Assembly: GCA_025345505.1 (NCBI GenBank)
Contig: JANVCC010000185.1
Location: 3,402,500-3,466,499, forward strand
Reading direction: 5' to 3'
Origin: Todiramphus chloris collaris
Taxonomy: Eukaryota; Chordata; Aves; Coraciiformes; Alcedinidae
Length of the DNA stretch: 64,000 nt
Shown in pieces: positions 1-10,100 of this stretch (positions are counted from its first letter, which is position 1; each line of letters begins with the position of its first letter). The notes under the pieces were generated by a model. That model saw only the letters and a list, made by a program, of their open reading frames with translations. It was not told the DNA's origin and did no database searches. The translations under genes and the position numbers were made by a program.

Positions 1-175
1 GTGCTCATGTCCCTGGGATGGTTGTGTCATGTCCCTGGGATGCTTGTATCCCCAGAATGTTTGCATCCCTGGGGATGCTCATGTTCCCAGGATGTTCGTG
101 TCCCTGGGATGCTCATATCCCTGGGATGCTCATGTCCCTGGGATACTCATGTCCCTGGGATGCTTGTGCACAGCA
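1..175. repeat. 17-bp minisatellite, truncated by the window edge
   Basis: Tandem copies of a 17-bp unit, roughly GATGCTCATGTCCCTGG, run from base 1 to about 170. They are cleanest at 113-165, where three units follow one another with one or two changes each. The left part is more worn, with 22-bp steps and TGT/TAT variants. Because 17 is not a multiple of 3 and the unit has no stop codon, all three forward frames stay open and encode the same repeated peptide, so these open frames are artefacts. The array probably continues left of the window. Confidence 0.85.
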
Positions 176-570
176 GTGCAGGCACCCAGCAGATCTCCTG
201 CTCCTTGGCAGCTTTTGCAGCCAAACCGAGGAGAACCTGGAGCCCAGAGATGGGCACAGCCACCCACAAAGGAAAGCCCATAGTAGAGGGGATGAGGATG
301 GGGGAAAAACCCCCAATTTGGTCCCCACTGAGTGGCTTCCAGCTGGGCTCTGCTGCCTGTTAGTGTCCCTGGGGATCTGAAGACTCCTCCCCCCCTCCAT
401 GTGAACACAAGCCTCTGCCCAGGTCCCTTTTGTGCCCCCAAACAGCCTTTGGGTGAAGCTTTTGCTCCCTTTTTCTCATCTTGAAGCTTATGGGCTTGTT
501 GCTGCTTTGCTTCACTTGCAGGGTTTGGGTTTTTTTTTGCTTTTTTACATTCATTCTTCGCAAACATCAC
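176..570. other. Unique sequence, no gene seen
   Basis: GC-moderate sequence with no recognisable repeat or exon. It ends in a short T-rich stretch (about 530-547). The open frames here read out of the minisatellite or are antisense to it, and none has a recognisable domain. Confidence 0.6.
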
Positions 571-935
571 TGTGAATCAATCCGGTGTCAGGCTTATTCG
601 TTGCCTAATATTTCTCAATAATTTATTATCAGTGGTTTAAACCTCCTGGGAGCTCCCTCCACATTAAAGCCTGTTGTTCAGTCAGGTCATGTCCCAGACT
701 GGAAGCACTTCCAGCCCTTTGATTTGTTTGTGCTGTATGTTTTTGTTGGAAGAGCGGTAAAAGATATGAATTTTTCCCCCTCTTGAAATTAATTTATCAT
801 CTCAGTTATTTCCTTTATTCTCTCCAATTGAACCGTAACTTTCTGGTTGCTCTCGCCTCTCTCGCTAGCGGCCCTGTTCCATATGGATGCACTGGGATGT
901 AAATACGGAGCAGAAATCAGCCCCGAGCACCCGGT
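571..935. promoter_or_regulatory. Candidate conserved non-coding block
   Basis: AT-rich, repeat-free sequence with ATTA/TTTAT words at 600-640 and 785-830, passing into a short CpG-bearing stretch at 850-935. The texture resembles a developmental enhancer. No conservation could be measured, so this is inference from composition. Confidence 0.25.
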
Positions 936-1355
936 ACCGGGGCACACCCAGCTCCAACCTCACCTCTGATATATTCCAGGGGTGGAAAGCACAAGGCTGG
1001 GGTCACCACCAGGTAAAACCTGGTTAACTCCAAGCACAACCTGCTGCCACGTCACGGCTGTCGCCTGGAGGAGCGGCTCGTGGATGAATGGCAGGCACGG
1101 GACGGGGCGGTGGCACTGCCAGGGGACCTGGTGCCAGCCTGGGTTTGTCACACGCTCTGTCACACTGCCGACGGGCTGCTGGAGAGACCGAAGGGACGAA
1201 GGGATTCAAAAGCATCCGGAAAAGTCAGAAAAAACTTCGGAGCAGCCGAGGAGCGCTGCACCTATTACGTCTTCGCACCCCGGAGATGAGTGCGCAAAAC
1301 AAGCAGCTTTAAGCAGAAACAGGGGCAGGGAGCTGGAGATTTCTGTATGAAATAT
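936..1355. other. GC-richer unique sequence with a small inverted repeat
   Basis: No gene or transposon recognised. At 1008-1024 two perfect 7-bp arms (ACCAGGT and ACCTGGT) flank AAA. The right half resembles a grainyhead-like AACCTGGTT site. Open frames of up to 122 codons on both strands overlap one another and look random. Confidence 0.5.
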
Positions 1356-1600
1356 TGAGATCCTGGGAGTGGAAGGCAGAGCCGATGTGGCTCCTGAATA
1401 AATCATCGGAGCTAACGCATGTGCTCGCTCGCAGTGACGTCTTTGAGGGAAGAGCGTGGGACTAGGGGAGAGGAAAATTAAAATGCAATAAAACAAAATA
1501 CAGGGCACTTTTTCCCCCTAAGAGCTTTTGTTAGTGAAATAATTAGCTCATCTCAACCTCTTAGAACATGTCAGGCTAAGTCTGTTCCCTCATTTGTCTC
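1356..1600. promoter_or_regulatory. Candidate conserved non-coding block
   Basis: Repeat-free block with an ATF/CRE-like TGACGTCT near 1435, a run of CpGs at 1407-1440, and an A/T-rich tail containing AATTAAAA and ATAATTAGCTCAT (about 1475-1550). It is enhancer-like in composition; conservation is untested. Confidence 0.25.
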
Positions 1601-2734
1601 TCATCAGCCCATCCACCGTGCCCTCCTCCTTCACTGCCCTGGCAAACCACAGCACTCGCTTAAAATTTCACGGTGTCTGCGTAACCAGCAGCCCGTTCGT
1701 AGAAACACTGAAATCCTGGGACCATGGTGCCTCCCCAGAGCTGGAGGACTCTGGGTAGGAATGACACGCAGAGAACACCCCGCGTTCCAAACTTTGTTCG
1801 AGAGATGCTCTAAAACACAGTGGGCTGCCAGAAGAACCTGAACCCTGCTCCCACAGAGCCTCGGGTCACCTTCCAGTGCATCTAAGGGGCAGGAGGTTGT
1901 GGCAGAAGTGAACATTTGATTGCAAAATAAAATAGACTGCTTGGTTTGCTAATGTGCCTCAGCGTTTTGTATAAACCAGTGAAAACCAGTGACAAAACTG
2001 GCTTGGAAAGGAACAGGTTTTTATCTCCCCTCTACCTGGAGGGGACAGTGCACTGCTGCTGCTTGCTGTGAGAAAAAGAATTTTGGGGGTTCTAAGGAAT
2101 TTTCCGTGCTGTGTAGTAAGACCATCCAGATTAAGTGGATCCTACAGTCTCCCCAGCACCATCCTTTGCTCTCCTGGGATCATTCCCCCAGCCCTGGGCA
2201 GGGTCCCCACTGGTGTGGCCACATGTTGGAGGGGACTGTGCTCACCCCTGGTGTAACTGGGCCTTTTTCAGCACTGCTTCTCCCAGAGCCTCAAATGCTC
2301 TAGGTAACGGGAAGGAGGAGGTTGAAAGCCCTAAAAAACTTCTAAGCCCTCTTAATACCAAAGTGTTGAGAGAGGAGGGGAAGAAGATCTATGTCCTGGT
2401 GGGTGTTACTGAGCTCGAGGAATCCAGGTGATGCTAATCCCAGTGCAATGGAGATGTGCCCTTGTTAGGAACCAAATGTTTCCCAGGTTGTTAATTCTTG
2501 TCTAATTAACAGCTTCAGCGATCCACAGAGGGCTGCTTTCAGCTGGTTCTCAGCCCTCCCTGGAAATCATATTTTCCAGCATCTCCAGACTCAACCTCAG
2601 AAAATGCCTCTGGAGTGAAATCCTCCAGACAGAGATGGGTTTTTTTAAAAAATGCATCGTGAGTACATCATCATCAACATCATCACATGAGCAGGAAAGT
2701 AGGGCAGGCACAATGTGTGCCACGAGCTTTCCTA
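1601..2734. other. Unique sequence, no gene seen
   Basis: GC-moderate sequence with no recognisable exon, transposon or RNA gene. A TTAAGTGG word (NK2-type homeodomain site) lies at 2131-2138. CTAATTAAC lies near 2500, and a short ATC-rich triplet stretch at about 2665-2690. Open frames of 94-104 codons overlap in several frames and are not credible genes. Confidence 0.5.
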
Positions 2735-2975
2735 CCCCCGCCAGCACTGGGCTGCTGGGGCTGCTCTGGGAGACCTCCATCATCTGAGCTGGCCTGTCCT
2801 GCCGATGCTTCGCCTCAAATCCAGCCCTGGGAGGAGGTTCCAGTGGTTGTTTCTCCTCCAAAAGTCCCAGGGGATGTTGCAGTGAGTTTATTTTTGAAAA
2901 ACAAAAGCAAGAGAAAACCCTGCAGCTGGTCCAGGCTACCAGCAAGGGTACCATGAAAACCATTTCTGAGATGCT
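2735..2975 (-). repeat. Inverted repeat arm 1 (unknown family)
   Basis: The reverse complement of this segment matches 3300-3535. The best stretch is 2836-2874 against 3394-3432, with one mismatch in 39 bp. A second stretch around the CTGGACCAGCTGCAGGG core has one mismatch in 25 bp. Similarity continues less well to both ends. I do not recognise the family: it lacks the CR1 3' tail octamer repeats and LTR-type ends. It could be an unlisted transposon, two copies of an old repeat, or a local inverted duplication. Confidence 0.75.
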
Positions 2976-3299
2976 GGGCTGGAGGGTGCTGGGTCCAGTC
3001 CGGGCTGTGGCAGTGGGATGTGCACACAGCAAGGGTTTGAGCTGGATCAGGCAGCAGGTCTAAGGAATCAGGGCAGATTAATGTGACTATTGGGAAGGTT
3101 TTATGTGCTTTTGAAGTTAAATGATAGAGGTTTGCATGCTAAATGTGACAAAAAGGTCTGCTGCAGAAGTGAGCTGTGCTCAGGTGCTGGAAGTGGGTGT
3201 GCTGGGGATCCCCTCGCTTGATAGGGATCAATCAAAGATGAAGGGGATCCCCTGTTTGCATCTGCCTCATTTTTCTGCTGTGCTCCTCTCTATAATTGT
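2976..3299. other. Spacer between the inverted repeat arms
   Basis: About 325 bp separating the two arms, with no recognisable gene. It contains several GGGATCCCC-like words at 3205-3250 and would form the loop if the arms paired in RNA. Confidence 0.6.
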
Positions 3300-3535
3300 T
3301 TTGATGCTACATTTCTCAGTGGCCTGGACCAGCTGCAGGGTTTGCTGTTGGTTTTGTTTTTCAGATCAGAAGATAAATAAACTTACTGCAGTGTCCCCTG
3401 GGCCTTTTGGAGGAGAAACAACCACTGGAACCATCAGAGCTTTGCTCGGGGCTGGATTTGAGGTGAGACATTGGCGGGATGGCTCAGATGATCCAGGACT
3501 TCCTAAGCAGCATCAGCAGCCCAGGGGCAGGGGAA
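3300..3535 (+). repeat. Inverted repeat arm 2 (unknown family)
   Basis: Forward-strand partner of 2735-2975. This arm carries a pyrimidine-rich tract ending in TTTTTCAG at 3357-3364 and a GAG/GTGAGA junction at 3460-3468, which together resemble a 98-bp exon (3365-3462). In arm 1 both splice-like signals are damaged (CAAAA and GGCGAA). An open frame crosses this arm, but its product resembles nothing I know. More likely a repeat copy than a coding exon. Confidence 0.75.
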
Positions 3536-4466
3536 TGGGTCTGGGTTCCCTGGGGCAGCTCAGTCCTGCATCCTGCAGCATTGCAGAGGAGCTGGTCCAT
3601 CAGCACCTGAGAGCTGGTCCTCAGCCATGGGGTCCCTTGCTGGCACACGCACAGGCATCTCCCCTGGGCATTACTAGGGAGAATGATAATTTCATCTCCC
3701 CCGAGGCATTGCGAGATTGATCCTCACGTCTGGTCCCAAGCTGTTGGTCAAACATTTGTCTCTCCGGTAACTGGGGATGTGTGTTAGTCAAACTGCAGTT
3801 TAGACCAAGGAAATCACAGAGAAAAGAGACACGAAGGCCCCATCCAGCCATTTGTAACACATCACGCTCCTGACAGTGCCGCCAAATAGCCAAAAAAAAA
3901 AGAAAAAAGCTTCAGCCTTGAAATTTTTCTAGCACGAAGATAAATGAAGGAGATTCATGTCTCTGTTGGTGCTACATTGTTTTGCTCAGTTGGCTGCAGA
4001 GCAAATAAGATACGGTGGCTCATTGATTTGTAGTCTGAGAGCTGTCCTCCCAAATAGATGGGCTCGGAAAAAAAACTTCATTTGTGACTTGGAATGGAGA
4101 ATGCAGAAAGTGTTGGGAGGGGGCACGGTGCCTGGACCCTCGGTGTCCCACTGCTCCTCCTCCCTGGGGACACGTGGCACAAGGGGGTCCCAAACTGGGG
4201 CTGTGCCTCCAGCTCTGTCTCTTCTTGGGGATGCTTTTTCCTTCAGCTCCATGGGGTCTTCCCAGTCCCTGGGTGACCTGCTCAGCGTTCTCTTCCCTGA
4301 GCCTCAGACAAGATGCCAAAAGCAATAAAAAATGAACCAGATGTTTGCAGTGGGGTTGGGGAGAGGGAAGGGGAATGGAGCCTCTTTCTAGGCTGAGCAC
4401 AGCCCCCCCCTTTGCCTCGTGAACCCCTGTGTGTCAGCTGAAAGGGAGGCCGTGTGACAGAGAGAG
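3536..4466. other. Unique sequence with an AT-rich enhancer-like middle
   Basis: 3650-4110 is repeat-free and AT-leaning, with an A-rich run at about 3892-3908, AAATAAGATA and CATTGATTTG words. It could be a conserved non-coding element. 4110-4466 is GC-richer with nothing recognisable. No exon is supported. Confidence 0.4.
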
Positions 4467-4718
4467 ATCATAGAATCACAGAGTTGTTCTGGTTGAAAGG
4501 GACCTTTCAGATCAGTCCAGCACTGCCAGGGCACCACTAACCCATGTCCCTCAGCATCACAGCTCCACAGCTTTGAAACCCCTCCAGGGATGGGGACTCC
4601 ACCACTGCCCTGGGCAGCCTGGACCAGGGCTTCACAACCCTTTTGGGGAAGGATTTTTTCCCGATGTCCAACCTGAACCCCATCCTGCACAATCTGAGCC
4701 CAATTCCTCTTGTCCTAA
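4467..4718 (-). mobile_element. CR1 LINE 3' fragment, type A
   Basis: Reads on the plus strand as the reverse complement of a bird CR1 3' end. The tail-type ATAGAATCACAGA comes first, then GGTTGAAAGGGACCTTTCAGATCA. Next comes the CTCCAGGGATGGGGACTCCACCACTGCCCTGGGCAGCCTGG region, which is written here in three pieces as CTCCAGGGATGGGG, ACTCCACCACTGCC and CTGGGCAGCCTGG. It ends in TTGTCCTAA. Only the untranslated 3' region and perhaps the last part of ORF2 remain. The copy at 58356-58567 shares its diagnostic CTAACCCATGTCCCTCAG segment and belongs to the same subtype. Confidence 0.92.
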
Positions 4719-5340
4719 AGATGTATCATGGGAAGATGCAGCTATGGGTTTTGCTGGCATGCACAGCAAGAAACACATCTCAAAAGACAGTGAGACAGAA
4801 CTGAGGACTTCTGGAGGAAATTTTAATCAAGAGCCTGATTCTGTTCCCTGTGTCATGGAGATCAGGCAGATGGAGAAGAGATGTGGGGTGAGAGCAAACT
4901 TCTGAACTGATCCACAGCTGAGTGGGCTTCTTGCAGTCCTGCCAGTCCTGGTGGATGGAGTCATGTCCCCCCAAAATATCAGAGTGGGGCAGGCATGTGG
5001 AGAGGCAGCAGCTATCCTGCTGCACTCCACCCAGAAGAACTTCTGCAAGCTGTCTGACACTGATTGCTCTCCCGTGAGAGCAGTAACACTGCGCCCAACG
5101 CGCCCGATGTGGCTGGTGTGGGTCTGTCAGATCCGAGACCTCTAGGGCCCTTGGCACTGAGGTCCCTTCTCTACCTCTTGCTGACTGCCAGCGTGCTGCT
5201 CTCTCTGCACCACTGAGACATCACCGCTCGTGCGGCTGTGGCTCTTCCCTTCCCACCAGCCCTGATGGAACCATCGCTCTCACGGGACAGGAGGCAATTT
5301 TTGAGACCCAGCATTCCCAAGCGAAAGCGATGCTGGCTGC
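4719..5340. other. Unique sequence, no gene seen
   Basis: GC-moderate sequence with overlapping open frames on both strands (up to 125 codons) and no recognisable domain. A CpG-containing patch lies at 5085-5110. Nothing else recognised. Confidence 0.5.
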
Positions 5341-5700
5341 ACCCTAATGGAAAGACAGCCAGTTTTTATAGCAGAATGCAAATGAAAAGGTATAAATAAA
5401 CAATCGCTCACAAATAAGTGCTCGCCTTTAATGAATATTTCATATACAAAAGAAGTCATTGACATTTTGCTGGATTGCTTCAATTAGCTCTCGAGCCTCG
5501 TGCTCATGCAAATAATAAGCTTGCTCTTCATAATGCTTTGTTAATCTGCTGCATAGTGTGAATTTATACAGTAATGTATCACACAGACCTCCTGCTGCAG
5601 CCTTTATTGGATATAAATGACTTAGTAATTGCTATTGATCATTAAAGAAGCATGATGTTATTTTGGAATTACAATGCGAGGAGTCTTCGAAAGACTGAAG
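5341..5700. promoter_or_regulatory. Candidate enhancer with two POU octamers
   Basis: AT-rich, transposon-free block with exact ATGCAAAT octamers at 5376-5383 and 5506-5513, both on the plus strand and 130 bp apart. It also holds CAATTAGC, TTAATGAATATT, GTTAATC and ATTGATCATTAA words. Octamers bind POU proteins (OCT/BRN families) and the ATTA words bind homeodomains. This is one of the best enhancer-like blocks in the window. The sequence shows the motifs; conservation and activity are inferred. Confidence 0.4.
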
Positions 5701-6120
5701 GGTCTGGGTGGTTTTGCTGTGCACAGGCCTGGTTTATATTCAGAGGAGTGACTAACGGGTCCTTGGGAGGAAAAGCCAAAGTGTGCCAAGATTGAGTCTG
5801 GGGAAAAACACTGCTGGAGTCATCGCTGGTTTCACATCACGAAGCGCTCCTGGCTATACACTCGGAATACATCTCAACATATTCCATTTCACACATCAGT
5901 CCCTATTCCGACTCAGGCTTTGCTAAGATTAGCCAGGGAAATACTAAAGCTTACTGGGGAATGTCAGCATCAGGTTGGGTCTGGGGTGGGTACAGCAATC
6001 ACCCGGGCAGGTCCCTGGGTGTGGTGGAAAGGGGCTGCCTGGCAAAGCCACCGTGACCCTTCCCAGGGCTCCCACCAGCAGCCCCAGAGAAGCTGTGGGT
6101 CTTTCCTCTGGGCTGGCTGT
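5701..6120. other. Unique sequence, no gene seen
   Basis: No repeat or exon recognised. 5870-5960 is AT-leaning and may belong to a neighbouring regulatory block. Confidence 0.5.
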
Positions 6121-6830
6121 TCAGCTGCAGGACGTGAGGAATTAAAGCAAATGGTTTACGATCACGCAGCTTGCAATATTGGGTGTATTGATCACAGCTC
6201 CGGCTCCTGAAGTCAAGTGAGCGTGAAAGTCTTTGCTTTCCTAACAGGGATATTCAGGCTGAATCTTCTTTCCATCGCTCGCTGGTTGTCTTCCAGCTTC
6301 CGACGTTAAAACCTTCTGGCTTTGAAATGAAAAAAGCTGGGGTTGCACTTTAAATTTATATTTTTCATTTAGGAAACCTCATTTATTGGGTTGGTGGTTT
6401 TGCTTTTCTTCCAAGCTATTTTCCCCTCTGATCCCATTTCCTTCCACTGTTGGCTTGCCCGCCCGTGAGAGCTGCGCTCAGCACTGGCTCTTTGCTTGCT
6501 CAGAGCATCTCTGATGCCCCAGGAGGGCACCCCGAAATACCCCCCGCTCCACGGAGGGGGTGTTCCAGCAGACTTTGACGTACACATCCATCTGGAAAAT
6601 GGTCGAGGGCATTAACTCTTCTCTGCCTCGAAGCGGTGTACTGGGACTCTGTTAATTAACATCTTGAAAGGACTGCGAGATTCTTCCGTGACACTGTTTT
6701 TATTAAAAGCCTCTACGCACATTTTTCCCCTTCCAATTTACCGCATTTCCCCCCTGGAACGTGCTTTGATTTTTAAGCAATTTATAAGTCTTCAGGCTTT
6801 GCCTGGAAGGTAATTTATACTAGTTTGTGT
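6121..6830. promoter_or_regulatory. Candidate conserved non-coding block(s)
   Basis: Two AT-rich segments (about 6130-6420 and 6590-6830) flank a GC-richer stretch. Motifs include TATTGATCACAG, AAATTTATATTTTTCATTTAG, GTTAATTAACATC and AGCAATTTATAAG. No transposon is present. Enhancer-like by composition only. Confidence 0.28.
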
Positions 6831-7440
6831 TTTTATGTGTGCGTACATGTACTGCAGTGCATTGGGAAGAAACACACAGAGCAATCGACTGCGCTGAGGC
6901 TGATATTGATGGAACAGCGGTGGTGGAGTTATATCCAGGAGCTATGAGCTCGCTTCAACCTGCCCAGGCAGATCCTGCAATGCTGAACTGCAAATCAAAC
7001 CAGTCCCAGAGGGAGCTGTGCACTGGTAGGACCTGAGGGTTGTTTCCTGGGCTGGAAGGGCTCTCTCTGCTCCATGTGGGGTTTGGATGCCTCCCTAGGC
7101 TGACCAGTCACACGCTGGCCAAGATGCCACTTGGATGAGGTTACCAAAGCCAACGAGGGTCATTTTTCACCCTCAAAAAGGACCAAGGCAGGTGTCCAGC
7201 CATGCTCACTGTGCCTTCCCTCTGCTGGCCGATGGCTTTGGTGTGAGCCCCACGGCAAGGCTCGGTGGCCCAGCTGGTGATGGAGCAGACTGGCTCTTGG
7301 CAGCGGCTGTTCTCCGTCCCCTCAGCACAGCTCTGATCCTGCCTCGTCACTGGGAAAACCGGAGCGCGATGCTGACGGAATTAAGCGATGCTGAAACGTT
7401 CCCGCAGTCACCTCGCTGCCCCGTGGGCCGTTCTGCTGTG
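6831..7440. other. Unique sequence, no gene seen
   Basis: No repeat, exon or RNA gene recognised. A 252-codon open frame begins at 7135 and runs to 7893. It has no recognisable domain, crosses an AT-rich motif block and is probably chance. Confidence 0.5.
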
Positions 7441-7660
7441 AACTTCTGCACTGCGAAAGTAATTTGTTTCGGGGACTTCTATTTATGCAAATCTCTGGCA
7501 ATATTTCATGCCATCCACATCTCCCGAGGCAGGATTTTAATAAAGGCTGGGAGGCGAGAGGATGGCCAAGAGGCGAGCGGGTCAGAGCTCCAGGAGGCGA
7601 AAAGCTGCCTGGGATTTAATGACACCGCACTGATTTGTGTCCGCTGGGGATGTGACTGTC
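7441..7660. promoter_or_regulatory. Candidate enhancer with a POU octamer
   Basis: Repeat-free block with an exact ATGCAAAT at 7495-7502, preceded by AGTAATTTG and followed by CAATATTTCATG and TTTTAATAAAGG. Low-confidence regulatory call. Confidence 0.3.
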
Positions 7661-9840
7661 CAGCCCCCCGTGACTGGAGCCATCTGCATCTCTCTCCAAC
7701 TGCTCTTCAGAGCAACTTTTCTCTTTTTATTTGTGTTTTGGATCAAACCACTCAGGACCGCTGTTGGATCCCAGCCTGCTGCGATCCCAGCCCCCTGGGT
7801 ATAACATTTATTTCCTCACTATGCCGCCTGGTTTCCCTCTCACCGGTAGCTGTGAAGCAAATCTCCAGGCACATTTGCAGTGGGGCAAGGTGAAAGGAGC
7901 TGGAGGAGTTGGGTTTTTGGGTTCAGGGGCCTGGGCAGCACCTGAACCCCAGCACCTCGGTGGAGCAAACCCTCTGATCCTGTCCAGTGGTGCAAATGTC
8001 CTGGAGCAGAAGTGCTGGAGAGGAGTGTTGGCTGGAAACTGTTGAATACTGTATTTTTCTGAGCTAAGATCAGTTGTTGTGGTTTTTTTCTCAGGGAAAG
8101 ACTGAGAGGCTAAGATGCCTGAGAAGTGGACGGAGGGGAGGATGTCCAGATGGCACAGTGGGGCTCAGTTTGTTCAGTTCCTACCAGAGTATTTTTCTCT
8201 CTGTAGAAATTATTGCAAGACATCTGAGTTCATGGCATATAGTGGAATATTGACTCGCTTTTATCCCTGTCAGTGTGAGATTCATGGGAGTGAAAGGGAT
8301 GATGGGATGGTGCAGGAGGGCAGAGGAGCTCAGAAATCACAATTTTTAGCCAAAAGTAGCTGAAACTTCCTCTCATTTCCACAGTCAACACCCGAGAGCT
8401 GGGTTTCCCATGGCTATGCCAGGACACGTTGGCCGCTGCAAAGTCGCAGCAAAGTCACAACCACTCCTGACATCCAGCCTCCTGCCTGCCCCATCCCCGA
8501 GCACGCAGCCACCCAGGGGTGCGAGGAACGTGCCCTTTGGTTTAATGCCCATTAGCTGCAGCTACACCACGCCGAGTGTGTTCCCATCCTGCCCACGTCT
8601 GAGAGCTCCTCTCTTCCTGAAACGACTGGGAAAGGGTGGTGTCCCTGCTGCGGGCACAACACACCCGCCTCTTCTGGTTCCTGGGTCAATAGGAAAGATT
8701 TGCCATTAACTCCTTGGGTTTTCAGGGGCATTTAAATGCTGGAAGGAGCCTCGAATCCCAGCTCAAACACGTGGAAAGCTGCTGTTCGCATCAGCAGCCC
8801 ATGGAGCTCAGGGTGCTGTCAGGAGGCACCCAAAGGCACAGCCCTGCCAGGCTTTCAAACAGCTCAGGGGGTGGGTTTGTCCTACTGTGCTTTGAGAAAT
8901 GCTTGTGTTTGACTCAGGCTCTCCAGGCAGGATCAGAAAAGAAGAACTGGTCTTATTCAAAGCCCTTGTAGCTACACAGACACAGAAAAGTGAGTCCCAT
9001 CTCAAATACAACAACTGGGCAGCACCAGGGGTGGCTGTGAGCCCCAGGAGAGCATCGCTGCCTCTCGGCCACCGATGGGTTTTCCTCTTTGGCTTTCCCT
9101 CCTCTTGCTTTTATAATTTATTTACAATGTTTATAGATGTTTGCAGCATTTCTTTTATTTCATTCTTATTTTTAGATGGCTTTTCAAATAGGAGAAAAAA
9201 GAGCAGTAAAGGATTTCTCAGCCTTGTGCTCACAGGGAAACACTTTTGGGGCTTTGAAGAGCAGGACTTTAAGCTGGGGGTGGATTTCCACCAGTGGAAA
9301 CCTGACTTTGCTCACCACGCTGCACCGAGGAGTCCAGCCATGCTCTCCCTCCTCGTTGACATGCTGAGGATAGCAACTATTTCTTCTGCCTGCTTTGGTG
9401 ACTACACTTGGGTTCAGGTTAAACCCTTGATCTGTCAGCAGCTCACTCAGACCTGCTTGGCCTCTCCCCAGGAGCATCGCTTTGAATCTCCTGCAGGATT
9501 GCACAAACTGGTGCTTTTTCCCCCAAAGTGGCTCTTTCCCCCATGGAGTAACCTACCATCCCTCTCCCACCCCCAGTTTGTTTCAGATACTGGCATTTTT
9601 CATACACCATCATCAAGCACGTTCGCCAGCAGCTCACGGCGCGTTGGGATATTCCGGTGCAGCACAGTGCATCATCCTGGCCTTATTTCTGTTCTTTCTT
9701 CACCTTGCCTGTGCACCGGGTCCTGTCCCACACCCTGCAATGGGAAAAGCAAGGGCAGAAAGAAAGAAAATTGTAAAATTACAATCGCCACCTCCCAACA
9801 ACGGGGAGAGAGTGAATGAGGAGTGCCAGGGCTGATCTGC
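7661..9840. other. Unique sequence; long but non-credible open frame
   Basis: No transposon or exon recognised. A 306-codon plus-strand frame spans 8899-9819, the longest in the window. Its product has no domain, signal pattern or repeat that I recognise. It crosses an AT-rich segment (9105-9180) and overlaps several other frames on both strands. I treat it as chance. The rest (8040-8890, 9200-9700) shows nothing recognisable. Confidence 0.5.
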
Positions 9841-10100
9841 ATTTAAAAGAGGGGGAATCAGCAGAAGGCAGAGGAAAGTGGTTGCAGAGAGGAGAGGGGA
9901 GGGGGGGAGATAAAAGGGAGAGGGGCCTGAATTTGCATGGGTTTTTTTCCTTATGGCAAAAATCATTTGAAAGCTGATGTAATGCCAAGAGGAACAAAAA
10001 GAGACCCCCTTGGCATTGCCCCAGGATCTTCATTTACTCCTTTACAGCAAGGAATACTTATAAAAACTGAATAAAACATCTAATAAGGCTGTTTAGGATT
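9841..10100. promoter_or_regulatory. Purine tract followed by an octamer-bearing block
   Basis: A strongly purine-rich strand (about 9846-9926, G/A runs broken by few pyrimidines) leads into an exact ATTTGCAT octamer at 9931-9938, and then into repeat-free AT-rich DNA with GCTGATGTAATGCC and ATAAAACATCTAATAAGG. Candidate regulatory element; the purine tract may adopt unusual structure. Confidence 0.3.

Noticed and set aside
1..380. Three overlapping forward open frames with repetitive peptides
   Set aside because: Artefact of a 17-bp minisatellite without stop codons, readable in every frame.
7135..7893. 252-codon open frame
   Set aside because: Unrecognisable product; spans an octamer-bearing AT-rich block rather than exon-like sequence.
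8899..9819. 306-codon open frame, the longest in the window
   Set aside because: No domain, no known relative, composition of random translation, crosses an AT-rich segment, and overlaps other frames on both strands. In 64 kb an open frame of this size can arise by chance.
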